Shown: piece after piece, positions 46,288 to 58,725 of the stretch
Layout of the letters: each line of letters opens with the position of its first letter
How positions within the stretch are numbered: position 1 is the stretch's first letter
NCBI RefSeq assembly: GCF_002288525.1
Contig: NZ_CP023067.1
Span: 3,017,001 to 3,081,000, forward strand
Length of the DNA: 64,000 nucleotides
Reading direction: 5' to 3'
Source of the DNA: Sinorhizobium sojae CCBAU 05684
GTDB taxonomy: Bacteria > Pseudomonadota > Alphaproteobacteria > Rhizobiales > Rhizobiaceae
The notes under the pieces: generated by a model
Told to the model about the DNA's origin: nothing
The model's database searches: none
The model's input: the letters and a program-made list of their open reading frames with translations, nothing else
Program-made: the position numbers and the translations under genes

Positions 46288-46328
46288 CTGAAGTTCTACT
46301 CTTCGTTTCCCTTGTCGGGATGACCCTT

Positions 46329-46733
46329 TCAGGCGGGGATGACGACCTCGCCAAGCTTGGTCAGTTCCGCAATGAACTGTTCGAGACGGGTCTTCTTCTC
46401 GTCGCCGGCACCTTCGAGCTCGGCGCGAACCGAGGCGATGCGATTCTCGAGCACCGAGCGGTCGAGTTCGTCGACATGGACCGCCGATTCGGCAAGCAGC
46501 GTACAACCGGTCGGCAGGATATCGGCGAAACCGCCGAACACGGCGAAACGCTCGTTCTTCCCATCGGCCATCTTGACGGTGACGACACCCGGCTTGACGG
46601 TCGTCATGGTCGGCGCGTGATTGGCCATCACGGTCATTTCACCCTCGGTTGCCGGGATGACGACTTCGATCACCTGTGCGGAAAGCAGCAGGCGCTCCGG
46701 GGAAACAAGTTCGAAATTGAAACTGTCGGCCAT
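46329..46733 (-). CDS. atpC: ATP synthase F1 epsilon subunit
   Basis: 134 residues; central stalk subunit that couples rotation and inhibits ATP hydrolysis. The N-terminal beta-sandwich (FNFELVSPERLLLS, ATEGEMTVMANHAPTMT, FAVFGGFADI) is followed by a C-terminal helical hairpin (about 90-134). Start at MADSFNF (46733); an ATG two codons earlier is possible. It is last in atpHAGDC. Confidence 0.95.
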   Translation of the reverse strand: MADSFNFELVSPERLLLSAQVIEVVIPATEGEMTVMANHAPTMTTVKPGVVTVKMADGKNERFAVFGGFADILPTGCTLLAESAVHVDELDRSVLENRIASVRAELEGAGDEKKTRLEQFIAELTKLGEVVIPA

Positions 46734-46851
46734 GACCATTCACTTCTGGTAAGCGCACCGCGACGAACGGCGGCTGTGCATGTTCTCAACCGCTGACGCC
46801 GCGGCAGAATGAAAACCGTGGCGCCAGGCGCCACGGTTCACGATCTCAAGA

Positions 46852-48390
<1,539 letters not shown>

Positions 48391-49275
48391 TTAGAGCGCT
48401 TCCGCGCCAGAGATGATTTCAATGAGTTCCTTGGTGATCTGCGCCTGCCGCTGACGGTTGTAGTTGAGCGTCAGCTTATTGATCATCTCACCGGCGTTGC
48501 GCGTCGCATTGTCCATGGCACTCATCTTGGCGCCCATTTCACCGGCGACGTTCTCGAGCAGGGCCCGGAAGATCTGCACGGAGATATTGCGGGGAATGAG
48601 GTCGCTCAGGATCGCGGCTGCATCCGGCTCGTACTCATAGATAGCCGATGCGCTCTGTTCTTCGGCGGCCGCGATCTCGCCGGCCGATGCCGGGATGAGC
48701 TGCTGGGCCGTCGGCACCTGCGATATGACGGACTTGAACTCGGAATAGAACAGCGTGCAGACGTCGAACTCGCCATTATCGAAGAGATCGATGACCTTGT
48801 GACCGATCCGGTCCGCATTCTCGAAGCCGATCTTCTTGACTTCACGCAGGTCGACACGGTCGATGATAAGCGATGCGAATTCGCGCCGCAGAATGTCGAA
48901 GCCCTTCTTGCCGACGCAGATGATCTTGACCGTCTTGCCCTGGGAAAGCAGCTTGCGGGCATGATCGCGGGCAAAGCGCGCGATCTGCGAGTTGAAGCCG
49001 CCGCAAAGGCCGCGCTCGGCGGTGCAGACGATCAGGAGATGCGTGTCATCCCTGCCGGTCCCGGTCATCAGCCGCGGTGCGCTGTCATCCGCACCAACCG
49101 CCTGGGCGATATTGGCGAGAACGGCAGCCATCCGCTGCGAATAGGGCCGGGCGGCCTCGGCCGCCTCCTGCGCGCGCCGAAGCTTCGCCGCGGCGACCAT
49201 CTTCATCGCCTTGGTGATCTTCTGCGTCGCCTTGACGGAGGCGATCCGGTTTTTCAGATCCTTAAGTGAAGGCAT
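48391..49275 (-). CDS. atpG: ATP synthase F1 gamma subunit
   Basis: 294 residues; rotor shaft. N-terminal coil [32 protein letters not shown], the conserved [14 protein letters not shown] block ([13 protein letters not shown]), and C-terminal coil [20 protein letters not shown]. It lies 28 bases after atpA and 24 before atpD. Confidence 0.97.
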   Translation of the reverse strand: MPSLKDLKNRIASVKATQKITKAMKMVAAAKLRRAQEAAEAARPYSQRMAAVLANIAQAVGADDSAPRLMTGTGRDDTHLLIVCTAERGLCGGFNSQIARFARDHARKLLSQGKTVKIICVGKKGFDILRREFASLIIDRVDLREVKKIGFENADRIGHKVIDLFDNGEFDVCTLFYSEFKSVISQVPTAQQLIPASAGEIAAAEEQSASAIYEYEPDAAAILSDLIPRNISVQIFRALLENVAGEMGAKMSAMDNATRNAGEMINKLTLNYNRQRQAQITKELIEIISGAEAL

Positions 49276-49303
49276 CCGTTGTCCGTTCCTACTTGAAGGC
49301 TAC

Positions 49304-50832
<1,529 letters not shown>

Positions 50833-50833
<1 letters not shown>

Positions 50834-51399
50834 CAGCCGACCTCTTTCAGTGCAAGCTTAAGGGTAGAGAGTTTGGTGCGAAGGGAGGTGTCAATCTGGC
50901 GGGACCCGACCTTGACGATCAGACCTCCAAGAATAGACGAGTCGACGGTGACGTTGATCGCCACGTCTTTGCCGGTGACGCCTTTCAGCGTCGCCTTCAA
51001 TTCTGTTTTCTGCGCTTCGGTCAGCGCATGCGCCGACCTGACGTCGGCGGTAATTTCGCCCCGGTGGCGGGCGGCGAACAGGCGGAAAGCCTTGACGACG
51101 CCCGGCAGCGCAAAGAGGCGACGGTTCCGCGCAACGACCTTGAGGAAGTTGCCGACCAACGAGGAGAAGCCGGCCTTCTCGACAATCGCCGAAACGGCCT
51201 TGAATTGATCCTCGGCGGAAAAGACCGGGCTCACGACCAGGCGTTTCAGGTCGTCGCTGCCGTCGATCAGCGCCTGAACGCGATCGAGTTCGGCGCCAAC
51301 CGTCTCGACCGAGCCGGCCTCGAGCGCCAACTCGAAGAGCGAAGAGGCATATCTTTCTGCAACACCGGAAATAAGCTGGGATGTGTCTGCCACGGGCAC
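50833..51399 (-). CDS. atpH: ATP synthase F1 delta subunit
   Basis: 188 residues; peripheral-stalk connector to F1. N-terminal six-helix part ([19 protein letters not shown]) and C-terminal [26 protein letters not shown]. It starts with GTG at 51399, with AGAGAAGC upstream; a second GTG lies two codons in. It leads the F1 operon. The 239 bases upstream must hold the promoter, but no clear -35/-10 was identified. Confidence 0.95.
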
Positions 51400-51638
51400 A
51401 AGCTTCTCTCAAAATCATCCAAGAGCGTCAGCGCCAGCGAACCGTTTCGCCTAACCTCTTGAATTTGCTGCAATAATTCGCAGGATATCGAGGCCGTGAG
51501 ACCCACTTCCCCCGCAATTCGCGGTTCGTCTAGCATAGGATGTTTGGACTCGCAACACGCCAGCGCCAGGAATGCGGCATTACCCGGCGGGTTCGGCCGA
51601 ATTTTGCCGTAAATTCCGTTGCGTCGTCGCGGCTCCGG

Positions 51639-52025
51639 TCAGATCAGCCCGAAGACATAGGCAAGCGGAAGGGCCGCAAGCGCCGACTGGACGGCGAGTG
51701 CGAGCCAGTTGAACAGCGTTGCGCCATTGTCGCTCATCATCGACAGGGCGCGACCGAAGGCCGCAAGTGCAAAGGCGGCTCCGACGGCGAGATAGACCAT
51801 CGGCTGGGCGAGCAGTATGGCCCCGAGACCGAGACCGACATGCATGCCGCCCATGGTGGACCGCGCCTCAGCCAGGCCGCCGCGGCGCCCTTCGGAAAGG
51901 CCGATGCCGGCCGCGCGAAAGGCAAGGCGTGGCGCAAAGAGCATGACGAGACCGATCAGCGCCGCCACAGCGGCCGCGCAGAAGGCCGCGAACTCCCCGG
52001 TTTCCGTCGGAATATAGAACTCCAT
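51639..52025 (-). CDS. small integral membrane protein (DUF4345-like)
   Basis: 128 residues with about four predicted membrane helices. The loop GGLAEARSTMGGMHVGLGLGAILL after the first two helices resembles the conserved AEARxTMGGxH segment of DUF4345 proteins. Function unknown. It lies between priA and the atp operon, all on the minus strand. GGGGGTGGAC precedes the chosen ATG at 52025. Confidence 0.75.
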   Translation of the reverse strand: MEFYIPTETGEFAAFCAAAVAALIGLVMLFAPRLAFRAAGIGLSEGRRGGLAEARSTMGGMHVGLGLGAILLAQPMVYLAVGAAFALAAFGRALSMMSDNGATLFNWLALAVQSALAALPLAYVFGLI

Positions 52026-52179
52026 GTCCACCCCCCGCGGCAGATGATCTTGCGCGCGTCCTCTATGGCGGTCTTCGGATTGCAGCATCTCCGACATGCT
52101 GCAGGTGATTCGCCGCGGTGCGCCTCACGATCTAGCGCATGTGAGCGGCGATGGGAATCGGCAGTCTCTTGCAATGCGA

Positions 52180-54384
52180 TCACAGGAAACTCTGCGGATC
52201 GACGTCGAGCTGGACGCTGACCGATCCGCGCTCCTTCGGACCCGCTGCGATCATCGCTCTCAGGAAGGCCTGCATGTCGCTGCTGCGCCGCCCGTGGACG
52301 AGCAGACGGAAGCGATGGCGGCCGCGGATCAGCGCCAGCGGCGCCTCGGCCGGCCCGAGGATCGAAATGCCGTCGACGCGCGGCGCGGCGTTGCGCAAGG
52401 ATCGCGCATGCCCCTCGGCGTCCTGGCGGGAGTCGGCGGAGACGATGATAGAGGCGAGCCGGCCGAAGGGCGGCAGCACCGCGCGTTCGCGCTCCTGGAT
52501 CTCGCGCTCGTAGAAGGCGTCGGAATCCCCCGATACGATCGCCTGCATCACCGGATGCTGCGGCTGATAGGTCTGCAGCAGGCCGAGGCTCTTGAGACCC
52601 GTCCGCCCTGCACGGCCCGTCACCTGCGACAGCAATTGGAAGGTTCGCTCGGCGGCGCGCGGATCGCCATTGGCAAGGCCGAGATCGGCGTCGACGATGC
52701 CGACCAGGGTCATCATCGGAAAGTTGTGCCCCTTGGCGACGAGTTGGGTGCCGATGACGATATCCGCCTCGCCTTTGGCGATCGCCTCGAGTTCCAGCCG
52801 CAGCCGCTTGACGCCCATCAGGTCGGAGGACAGCACGATTGTGCGGGCCTCGGGAAAATGCCGCTCGACCTCCTCGGCGATGCGCTCGACGCCCGGACCG
52901 CAGGCAACGAGATGATCAAGCGTGCCGCATTCGGGACAAGCCTCCGGAGTCCGCTCCGAATAGCCGCAATGGTGGCACTGGATCTGGCCGCGGAACCGAT
53001 GCTCGACGAGCCAGCTCGAGCAATCCGGGCATTGAAAGCGGTGGCCGCAGACGCGGCAGAGCGTCAGCGGCGCATAGCCTCGGCGGTTCAGGAAAAGAAG
53101 CGCCTGCTCGCCCCGGGCGATCGTCTTGCCGATCTGGTTCAGGAGCACCGGCGAGAGAAATCCGCCGCGCTCCGGCGGCTGCCGGCGCATGTCGACGATG
53201 CCGAGATGCGGTAGCGCCGCATCTCCGAAGCGGGTCGGCAGATGAATCGGCCGGTAGCGCCCGACCTCACCATTGACCCGGCTTTCGACCGAGGGCGTTG
53301 CGGAGACGAGCACGACCGGAAAACCGCTGATCCGGCCGCGCACCACCGCCATGTCGCGGGCATTGTAGAAGACGCGATCCTCCTGCTTGTAGGCGGGATC
53401 ATGCTCCTCGTCGACGATGATGAGGCCGATATCCTCGAAGGGCAGGAAGAGGGCCGAGCGGGCGCCGGCGACGACGCGCACCTGGCCGGTCGTCACCTGC
53501 CGCCAGACCTTTTCCCTTGTGCGCGGCGCAAGGTCCGAATGCCACTCCGCCGGCTTCGCCCCGAAACGACTCTGAAAGCGTTCGAGGAAGCTGGCGGTCA
53601 GCGCAATTTCGGGGAGCAGGATCAGCACCTGCTTCCCCGCCCGAAGCGTGGCGGCAATCGCCTCGAAATAGACCTCCGTCTTGCCGGAGCCGGTAATCCC
53701 GTCGATCAGCGACACCGAGAACTTGCCTTCCTCGACCGTCGCGAGCAGATCGGCAGCCGCTTGCCTCTGCTGCCCTTCGAGGCGGGGAGCGGCGAAATCG
53801 GGATCGGGGGCGGCAACGACCGGAGGCGGCGGCATGAACAGGGTTTCGAACACGCCCCGCGCCTGAAGGCCGTCGATGACGCTCGAGGAGACGCCGGCCG
53901 CATGGGCAAGGCCGGAGCGGGTCCAGGAGTAGCCGTCACTGGCCGCAGCGATCACGCGCTCGCGCGCCGCCGTCATCCGTTCCGGCCGAATCTCCGTCAG
54001 GCGCAGCGCTTCCACCATCGGTTCGGGATCGAAGGCGGTTGGCGCCCGAAGCGCCATGCGGGCGACGAGGCCGGGCGGCGTCACCGTATAGGCGGCGACC
54101 CAGTCGAGAAAGGCGCGCATGTCGCGGGTGAGCGGCGGGCAGTCGAAGACCTTCTCGATCGCTTTCAGCTTCTTGCGATCGACCGTGCCGTCCTCCTGAC
54201 CGTCCCAGACGACGCCGACCACGAGCCGGGGACCGAGCGGCACCTGCACGATCGAGCCCGGCTCGACCGCCATGCCGTCAGGCACGACATAGGAATAGGC
54301 CCTCGGCGCCGGCATCGGCAGCAGAACGGGCACCGCGCGGCGGTCGAGTACGGCCCCGAATAAATCGGTTGAATCCAGAGTCAT
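52180..54384 (-). CDS. priA: primosomal helicase PriA (N')
   Basis: 734 residues; restarts stalled replication forks by unwinding DNA and loading the replicative helicase. Order: N-terminal 3'-DNA-binding domain (VLLPMPAPRAYSYVVPDG...PLGPRLVVGVVW), helicase with GITGSGKTEVY Walker A and DEEH Walker B, a zinc-binding insertion with CRVCGHRFQCPDCSSWL and CHHCGYSERTPEACPECG (eight Cys), GTQLVAKGHNFP, and QVTGRAGR. All family hallmarks are complete. It is divergent from tal. Confidence 0.96.
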   Translation of the reverse strand: MTLDSTDLFGAVLDRRAVPVLLPMPAPRAYSYVVPDGMAVEPGSIVQVPLGPRLVVGVVWDGQEDGTVDRKKLKAIEKVFDCPPLTRDMRAFLDWVAAYTVTPPGLVARMALRAPTAFDPEPMVEALRLTEIRPERMTAARERVIAAASDGYSWTRSGLAHAAGVSSSVIDGLQARGVFETLFMPPPPVVAAPDPDFAAPRLEGQQRQAAADLLATVEEGKFSVSLIDGITGSGKTEVYFEAIAATLRAGKQVLILLPEIALTASFLERFQSRFGAKPAEWHSDLAPRTREKVWRQVTTGQVRVVAGARSALFLPFEDIGLIIVDEEHDPAYKQEDRVFYNARDMAVVRGRISGFPVVLVSATPSVESRVNGEVGRYRPIHLPTRFGDAALPHLGIVDMRRQPPERGGFLSPVLLNQIGKTIARGEQALLFLNRRGYAPLTLCRVCGHRFQCPDCSSWLVEHRFRGQIQCHHCGYSERTPEACPECGTLDHLVACGPGVERIAEEVERHFPEARTIVLSSDLMGVKRLRLELEAIAKGEADIVIGTQLVAKGHNFPMMTLVGIVDADLGLANGDPRAAERTFQLLSQVTGRAGRTGLKSLGLLQTYQPQHPVMQAIVSGDSDAFYEREIQERERAVLPPFGRLASIIVSADSRQDAEGHARSLRNAAPRVDGISILGPAEAPLALIRGRHRFRLLVHGRRSSDMQAFLRAMIAAGPKERGSVSVQLDVDPQSFL

Positions 54385-54560
54385 TTTGCCGTGACCTTGC
54401 CACCGCTTTCAGATAAAGAAAACTGCGCAGCGAACCGCTGCCTTGTGGATAGCAGGGTTTGTCACGGTTCCACCCGACTTTCAACGCGCGCGATCTCCGC
54501 CATGGATTCTCCCGACAGGGGATATGCGCCCGAACGGCTGAGTGCCAAAGGAAGGCTCCC

Positions 54561-55214
54561 ATGAAATTTTTCGTTGATACCGCCGATGTGAAGGAAATCC
54601 GCGAACTGAACGATCTCGGCCTGCTCGACGGCGTCACCACCAATCCGTCGCTGATCCTGAAATCGGGCCGCGACATCGTCGAGGTCACGAAAGAAATCTG
54701 CTCGATCGTCGAAGGCCCCGTTTCGGCGGAAGTCACGGCCACCGAATATAGCGAGATGATGCGGGAAGCGGCCGCTCTCGCGACGATCGCCGACAATATC
54801 TGCATCAAGCTGCCGCTCACGCTGGACGGCCTCAAGGCCTGCAAGGCGCTGACCTCCGATGGCCATCAGACCAACGTTACGCTCTGCTTCTCGGCCAACC
54901 AGGCCCTGCTCGCCGCCAAGGCCGGCGCGACCTTCGTCTCGCCCTTCATCGGCCGCCTTGACGATATCGCCTTCGACGGCATGGACCTGATCCGTGAGAT
55001 CCGCCACATATTCGACAATTACGGCTACGAGACCGAAATCCTCGCCGCCTCGGTGCGTACGGTCAACCACGTCAAGGAAGCCGCTCTCATCGGCGCCGAC
55101 GTGGTCACCGCGCCGCCGGCGACGCTAAAGGCCCTCGTCAAGCACCCGCTGACCGACAAGGGGCTCGAAATGTTCCTGGCCGACTGGGCCAAGACCGGCC
55201 AGAAGATCGCCTGA
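54561..55214 (+). CDS. tal: transaldolase (TalC/small type)
   Basis: 217 residues, the short transaldolase/fructose-6-phosphate aldolase group. The sequence [32 protein letters not shown], the Schiff-base lysine in [35 protein letters not shown] and [12 protein letters not shown] support it. It transfers dihydroxyacetone units in the non-oxidative pentose phosphate pathway. AAGGAAGG precedes the ATG at 54561. Confidence 0.95.
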   Translation: MKFFVDTADVKEIRELNDLGLLDGVTTNPSLILKSGRDIVEVTKEICSIVEGPVSAEVTATEYSEMMREAAALATIADNICIKLPLTLDGLKACKALTSDGHQTNVTLCFSANQALLAAKAGATFVSPFIGRLDDIAFDGMDLIREIRHIFDNYGYETEILAASVRTVNHVKEAALIGADVVTAPPATLKALVKHPLTDKGLEMFLADWAKTGQKIA

Positions 55215-55242
55215 TCGACGAAGATCATGCGCAGAATTTGAG

Positions 55243-55269
55243 GGCTCCGCACCAAATGCGGGGCCTTTT
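55243..55269 (+). terminator. rho-independent terminator of tal
   Basis: GGCTCCGCA-CCAAA-TGCGGGGCC (nine pairs, one G-T) followed by TTTT, 29 bases after the stop codon. Its T-run touches the stop of the convergent ATPase gene. Confidence 0.88.
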
Positions 55270-56408
55270 CATTCGTCCTCGTCGTCTATCGAGCCCGTGA
55301 CGCGCATGCCCTCGATCCATGTGGCTCCGTCCTTGCGGACCACCCGCCGCGGCCGCACGCCGCATCGCTCTTCCACCGCCGATGCCAGGCGTTCGGAGTG
55401 GGTGACGATCCAGATCTGGCTGGCGCGGGAAGCGCTCGCGATTATATCGGCCAGCGCCGGCAACATGTCCGGATGCAGACTCGTTTCCGGCTCGTTCAGC
55501 GCGATGAAAGGGGGACGGCGGTAGGAAAGCAGCGCGGCGGCAAGCGCCAGGAAGCGCATCTGCCCGTCGGAGAGCTCACGCGGCGAGAAGGGTCGCTGTG
55601 GAAACTCGGGCAGGACCAAAGCGAATTCGGCGAACTGGCCGGGAGGCGGCACCTCGAGCCGCGCACCGCCAAAGGCGCTTGCCACGGCCCGGTCGAGATC
55701 GAGCGTGTCTTCGCGCGTGTGGTAGAGCGTCGCGAAGACCGCAGCCATGTTGCCGCCGTCTTCATCGAGCATCGGCGCCGTCACCGCAAGGCACGGCGCC
55801 CGCAAGGGCGAATCGTGATCGGTGCGGAAGCCGTGGAAGAAGCGCCACTGGCCGATGACCCGGCGAACCGTGCCAATCTCCGGATAGTGACCCGCATCGC
55901 CGAGAAGCGATATCGCCGTTTCCGACTGCATCGCCACACCCGGATAATCTTCCAAGCGCCCATGCTCGCCGCGAACGGCTATGCTCGGCCCCGCCCGCTT
56001 CATCATGGGGACGGGCCGGCGGGCGGTATCGACGCTCAGTTCCTCCTCCTTCACCTGCGGCTCGAACGCGAAGCCGGCGGCTGCCGGGGGCTTGAGACCC
56101 GCGTCGATCCGATATCGGAACGTGATTGCGCGCTCCGCATCGATCAGTTCCACCTCGAGGCGGATGCGTACGGCCTTACCGGCGCGGCGCGGACCGCTCC
56201 AGAGGGCGGATGACATCCCGCCTTCCACGGCAATGTCGCGCGCAAAGCTGCCAAGCACGGCCGCCTGCACCAGTTGCAGCGCACGATAGAGATTGGATTT
56301 ACCGACGCCGTTCTCGCCGATGAACAGGTTGACGTCGGCCGTATCCATGCGGATCGACCGTAGCGAGCGATAGTTTTCGGCAGAGATGGAGCGAAGCAGC
56401 ATGGCCAT
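55269..56408 (-). CDS. RecF/OLD-like AAA ATPase
   Basis: 379 residues. An ABC/SMC-type ATPase: N-terminal ISAENYRSLRSIRMDTADVNLFIGENGVGKSNLYRAL with Walker A GENGVGKS, then ELSDGQMRFLALAAALL (signature), FIALNEPETSLHPDML (Walker B with Glu) and a switch His in WIVTHSERLA. No TOPRIM nuclease domain follows, so it is the AAA_21/RecF-like group rather than a full OLD nuclease. Role unknown. It is solitary, without a partner nuclease or toxin gene nearby. The start is uncertain between 56408 and 56402. Confidence 0.85.
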   Translation of the reverse strand: MAMLLRSISAENYRSLRSIRMDTADVNLFIGENGVGKSNLYRALQLVQAAVLGSFARDIAVEGGMSSALWSGPRRAGKAVRIRLEVELIDAERAITFRYRIDAGLKPPAAAGFAFEPQVKEEELSVDTARRPVPMMKRAGPSIAVRGEHGRLEDYPGVAMQSETAISLLGDAGHYPEIGTVRRVIGQWRFFHGFRTDHDSPLRAPCLAVTAPMLDEDGGNMAAVFATLYHTREDTLDLDRAVASAFGGARLEVPPPGQFAEFALVLPEFPQRPFSPRELSDGQMRFLALAAALLSYRRPPFIALNEPETSLHPDMLPALADIIASASRASQIWIVTHSERLASAVEERCGVRPRRVVRKDGATWIEGMRVTGSIDDEDE

Positions 56409-56410
56409 TC

Positions 56411-56450
56411 TTTTAGCGCCGCGCGTCCTTTCAGACGCGCAAAGGTCGCG
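56411..56450 (-). repeat. dispersed palindromic repeat, copy B
   Basis: On the minus strand GACCTTTGCGCGTC, six bases, GACGCGCGGCGCT; a perfect GCGCGTC/GACGCGC hairpin. It lies immediately upstream of the ATPase gene start and matches copy C at 60,316-60,375. Confidence 0.6.
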
Positions 56451-56518
56451 CATCGAGCTTCAGTCCGATGTTCAGGTCGATGCGCTAGACCGGCCCGGCC
56501 GGCTCGTAGCCGGAACCC

Positions 56519-57436
56519 TCACGCCTCGACCTTGTACTCCGGATCGAAAACCGCATCGCCGTCCCGCGCGAGCGCGACGACGGTGTGATGCTCGAGCGCG
56601 CGGGTGACGTCCGTCGGATCGCCATCCAGCGCCTCGGGCGCGATCAGATTTCCGATCCGGAAGTCGAAGACGTCGCCCTTCTTGTTCAGAAGCTCGTGGA
56701 AGACGGTCATGTCGCGCAACTCCGTCGACCACTTGGCGAACCAGTAGAAGAGGCCGGAATTGCGCGCGTTCATATGGACCGGCAGGATCGGCACGCCGTA
56801 TTTGCGCGCAAAGCCCACGGCGGAACTTTTCCATGGACGTTCGTTGAGACGGCCATCCGCCCAATAGGCGATGCGGCCGGAGGGGAAAAGCACGGTGGCC
56901 TTACCCGCTTCGATCGCGCGGTTGGTGATCTGCAGTGTCTCGCGCGCCTTGAGCTTCGACTTGTGCTCCTCCCGCCACTCGACCGGGATGATCATCTCGA
57001 CGAAGCGCGGATTGACGCGGATGGCATCGCGATTGGCGAAGAACATCATGTCCGGCCGCCGGCTCTTGAGAAGATCGAAGACGGCGATGCCGTCGGCAAT
57101 GCCGGTCGGATGATTACTGACGAGCAGGAAACCGCCCTCGGCCGGGATGCGCTCCGGCCTGTCGACGCGCACGTCGAGCGCCAGCAGCGAGCTCACATGT
57201 TCGAAGGCCTGGAAGCCGGGCACGTTCGCGACCGCATCGGCGAATTCGATCGCCTTGCGGTAATTGAGCAATGTGTAGAGAAAGGGACGCATTACCGGCC
57301 AGAGGGGATGGCGAACGATCTTCCGGCCGCGCTCGGCGATCAGCGCGTCGACGATATGGCCGGGCTGCCCCTGCGAGACCAGGGCAACTGCCTCCGCAAA
57401 ATGCGCCAGCGCGCTCGCCGAATCACGTCTCGCCAT
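56519..57436 (-). CDS. PlsC-like lysophospholipid acyltransferase
   Basis: 305 residues of the LPLAT superfamily. The acyltransferase block is LLVSNHPTGIADGIAVFDLL (catalytic His-Asp pair with five residues between, as in NHPxGxxDG proteins), with FFANRDAIRVNPRFVEMIIPV and FPSGRIAYW as substrate motifs. It probably acylates a lysophospholipid or similar acceptor at the inner membrane; acceptor unknown. Sequence of the OlsA type is possible, but no partner olsB is adjacent. The start at 57436 follows GGGTGGGACC. Confidence 0.82.
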   Translation of the reverse strand: MARRDSASALAHFAEAVALVSQGQPGHIVDALIAERGRKIVRHPLWPVMRPFLYTLLNYRKAIEFADAVANVPGFQAFEHVSSLLALDVRVDRPERIPAEGGFLLVSNHPTGIADGIAVFDLLKSRRPDMMFFANRDAIRVNPRFVEMIIPVEWREEHKSKLKARETLQITNRAIEAGKATVLFPSGRIAYWADGRLNERPWKSSAVGFARKYGVPILPVHMNARNSGLFYWFAKWSTELRDMTVFHELLNKKGDVFDFRIGNLIAPEALDGDPTDVTRALEHHTVVALARDGDAVFDPEYKVEA

Positions 57437-57588
57437 GGTCCCACCCGCTGTTGCTGATCGAACATCGCAGTTCAATATGATCGAACAATGACAAATTCCA
57501 AGGGTGCGTCACCAAACAAAATGCACGTTAGCAAAAACATAAGGCACCAGATGGCATGGTCGAGGCAGGATTTACGACCGGGCCGACG

Positions 57589-58521
57589 ATGAACGAATTT
57601 CTTGTAATAGGCCATCCCGAAGTGATGGCGGTGCGTCAACGGTGGCTTGCAAGCCTTGCCGGAGAACGCCGCCTCTCGGAAAAGACGATCGAGGCCTATG
57701 AACGCGACACGCGGCAATTCCTCACATTCCTGACGGGGCACCTCGCCAGCCCTCCCCGGCTTGCCGATATCCGCGCTCTGCGCCCTGCCGATCTCCGCGG
57801 CTTTCTCGCGCAGCGGCGCAAAGGCGGCGCGGGCGCGCGCACGCTCGGGCGCGGACTTGCGGGCTTGCGCTCCTTCCTGCGCTATCTCGAACGGAACGGC
57901 CTCGCAAACGCGGCAGGCGCTGCCGCCGTACGCTCGCCGAAACAGCCGAAATCGCTGCCCAAACCGCTCACCGATCGCGAAGCGCTGCACGTGGTGACGA
58001 CGGATGCGCAACTTGCCGAAGAACCCTGGATCGCTGCGCGCAATGCCGCCGTGCTGACCCTTCTTTACGGCTGCGGCCTGCGCATATCCGAAGCGCTCGA
58101 CCTGACGCCCGACGACATTGCCGGCGCCGCGTCGCTGCGCGTTGCGGGAAAGGGCGGCAAGACCCGCATCGTCCCCCTCATCGCCGCGGCGACCGAGGCG
58201 GTTGCGGCCTATCGCAAGCTCTGCCCCTATCACCTCGGCCCCGGTGAGCCGCTCTTTCGCGGCGCCCGCGGCGCCAAGCTGCAGCCGGCGATCATCCAGC
58301 GCGAGATGCAGAAGCTGCGGGCCGCCCTCGGTCTTCCCGATTCGGCGACGCCGCATGCGCTCCGTCACTCCTTCGCGACGCACCTGCTGGCCGGCGGGGG
58401 GGATCTGCGCACCATTCAGGAACTGCTCGGTCATGCCAGCCTCTCGACGACGCAGGTCTATACGGGGGTCGATTCGAGTCGGCTGCTCGAAATCTATGAT
58501 CGCGCCCACCCGCGCGCCTGA
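57589..58521 (+). CDS. xerC: tyrosine recombinase XerC
   Basis: 310 residues; with XerD it resolves chromosome dimers at dif during division. An N-terminal core-binding domain (about 15-105) precedes a catalytic domain with the full set R-K-H-R-H-Y: GLRISEAL, GKGGKTR, HALRHSF, LGHASLSTTQVYT. Assignment to XerC rather than XerD or an integrase is based on length and the absence of any nearby mobile element. Start is uncertain: 57556 would add 11 residues. Confidence 0.9.
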   Translation: MNEFLVIGHPEVMAVRQRWLASLAGERRLSEKTIEAYERDTRQFLTFLTGHLASPPRLADIRALRPADLRGFLAQRRKGGAGARTLGRGLAGLRSFLRYLERNGLANAAGAAAVRSPKQPKSLPKPLTDREALHVVTTDAQLAEEPWIAARNAAVLTLLYGCGLRISEALDLTPDDIAGAASLRVAGKGGKTRIVPLIAAATEAVAAYRKLCPYHLGPGEPLFRGARGAKLQPAIIQREMQKLRAALGLPDSATPHALRHSFATHLLAGGGDLRTIQELLGHASLSTTQVYTGVDSSRLLEIYDRAHPRA

Positions 58522-58725
58522 GGAGGGACAGGAAGCGTGTGCGCTTTTCCGGCCGAAAGGCATGCAAACGCATTATGACCCGTTCTCGAACCTATCCCAA
58601 AAAGTACGGCGCTCTCCTGGCCGACATGCATTAATATCCGGCGCTTGCCCGTTAACCACGCCCGTTAAGGGTCCTGTGACCACGGGAGCGTAGGATTCCT
58701 TGTTATCACTCGGGAACAGACAGCC

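Larger units (their letters stand above)
45946..46328. other. 383-base convergent intergenic region
   Basis: Lies between the convergent lysine dehydrogenase gene and atpC. It holds the dehydrogenase terminator (46011-46036), a RIME-like block and the atp operon terminator (46257-46287). No gene is seen. Confidence 0.7.

Noticed and set aside
54444..54452. DnaA-box-like TGTGGATAG (one mismatch) between priA and tal
   Set aside because: A lone near-match with no cluster of boxes, AT-rich unwinding region or origin genes; expected by chance.
57589..58521. Tyrosine recombinase as the integrase of a genomic island
   Set aside because: Length and motifs fit chromosomal XerC, and there is no tRNA, direct repeat or phage gene nearby.
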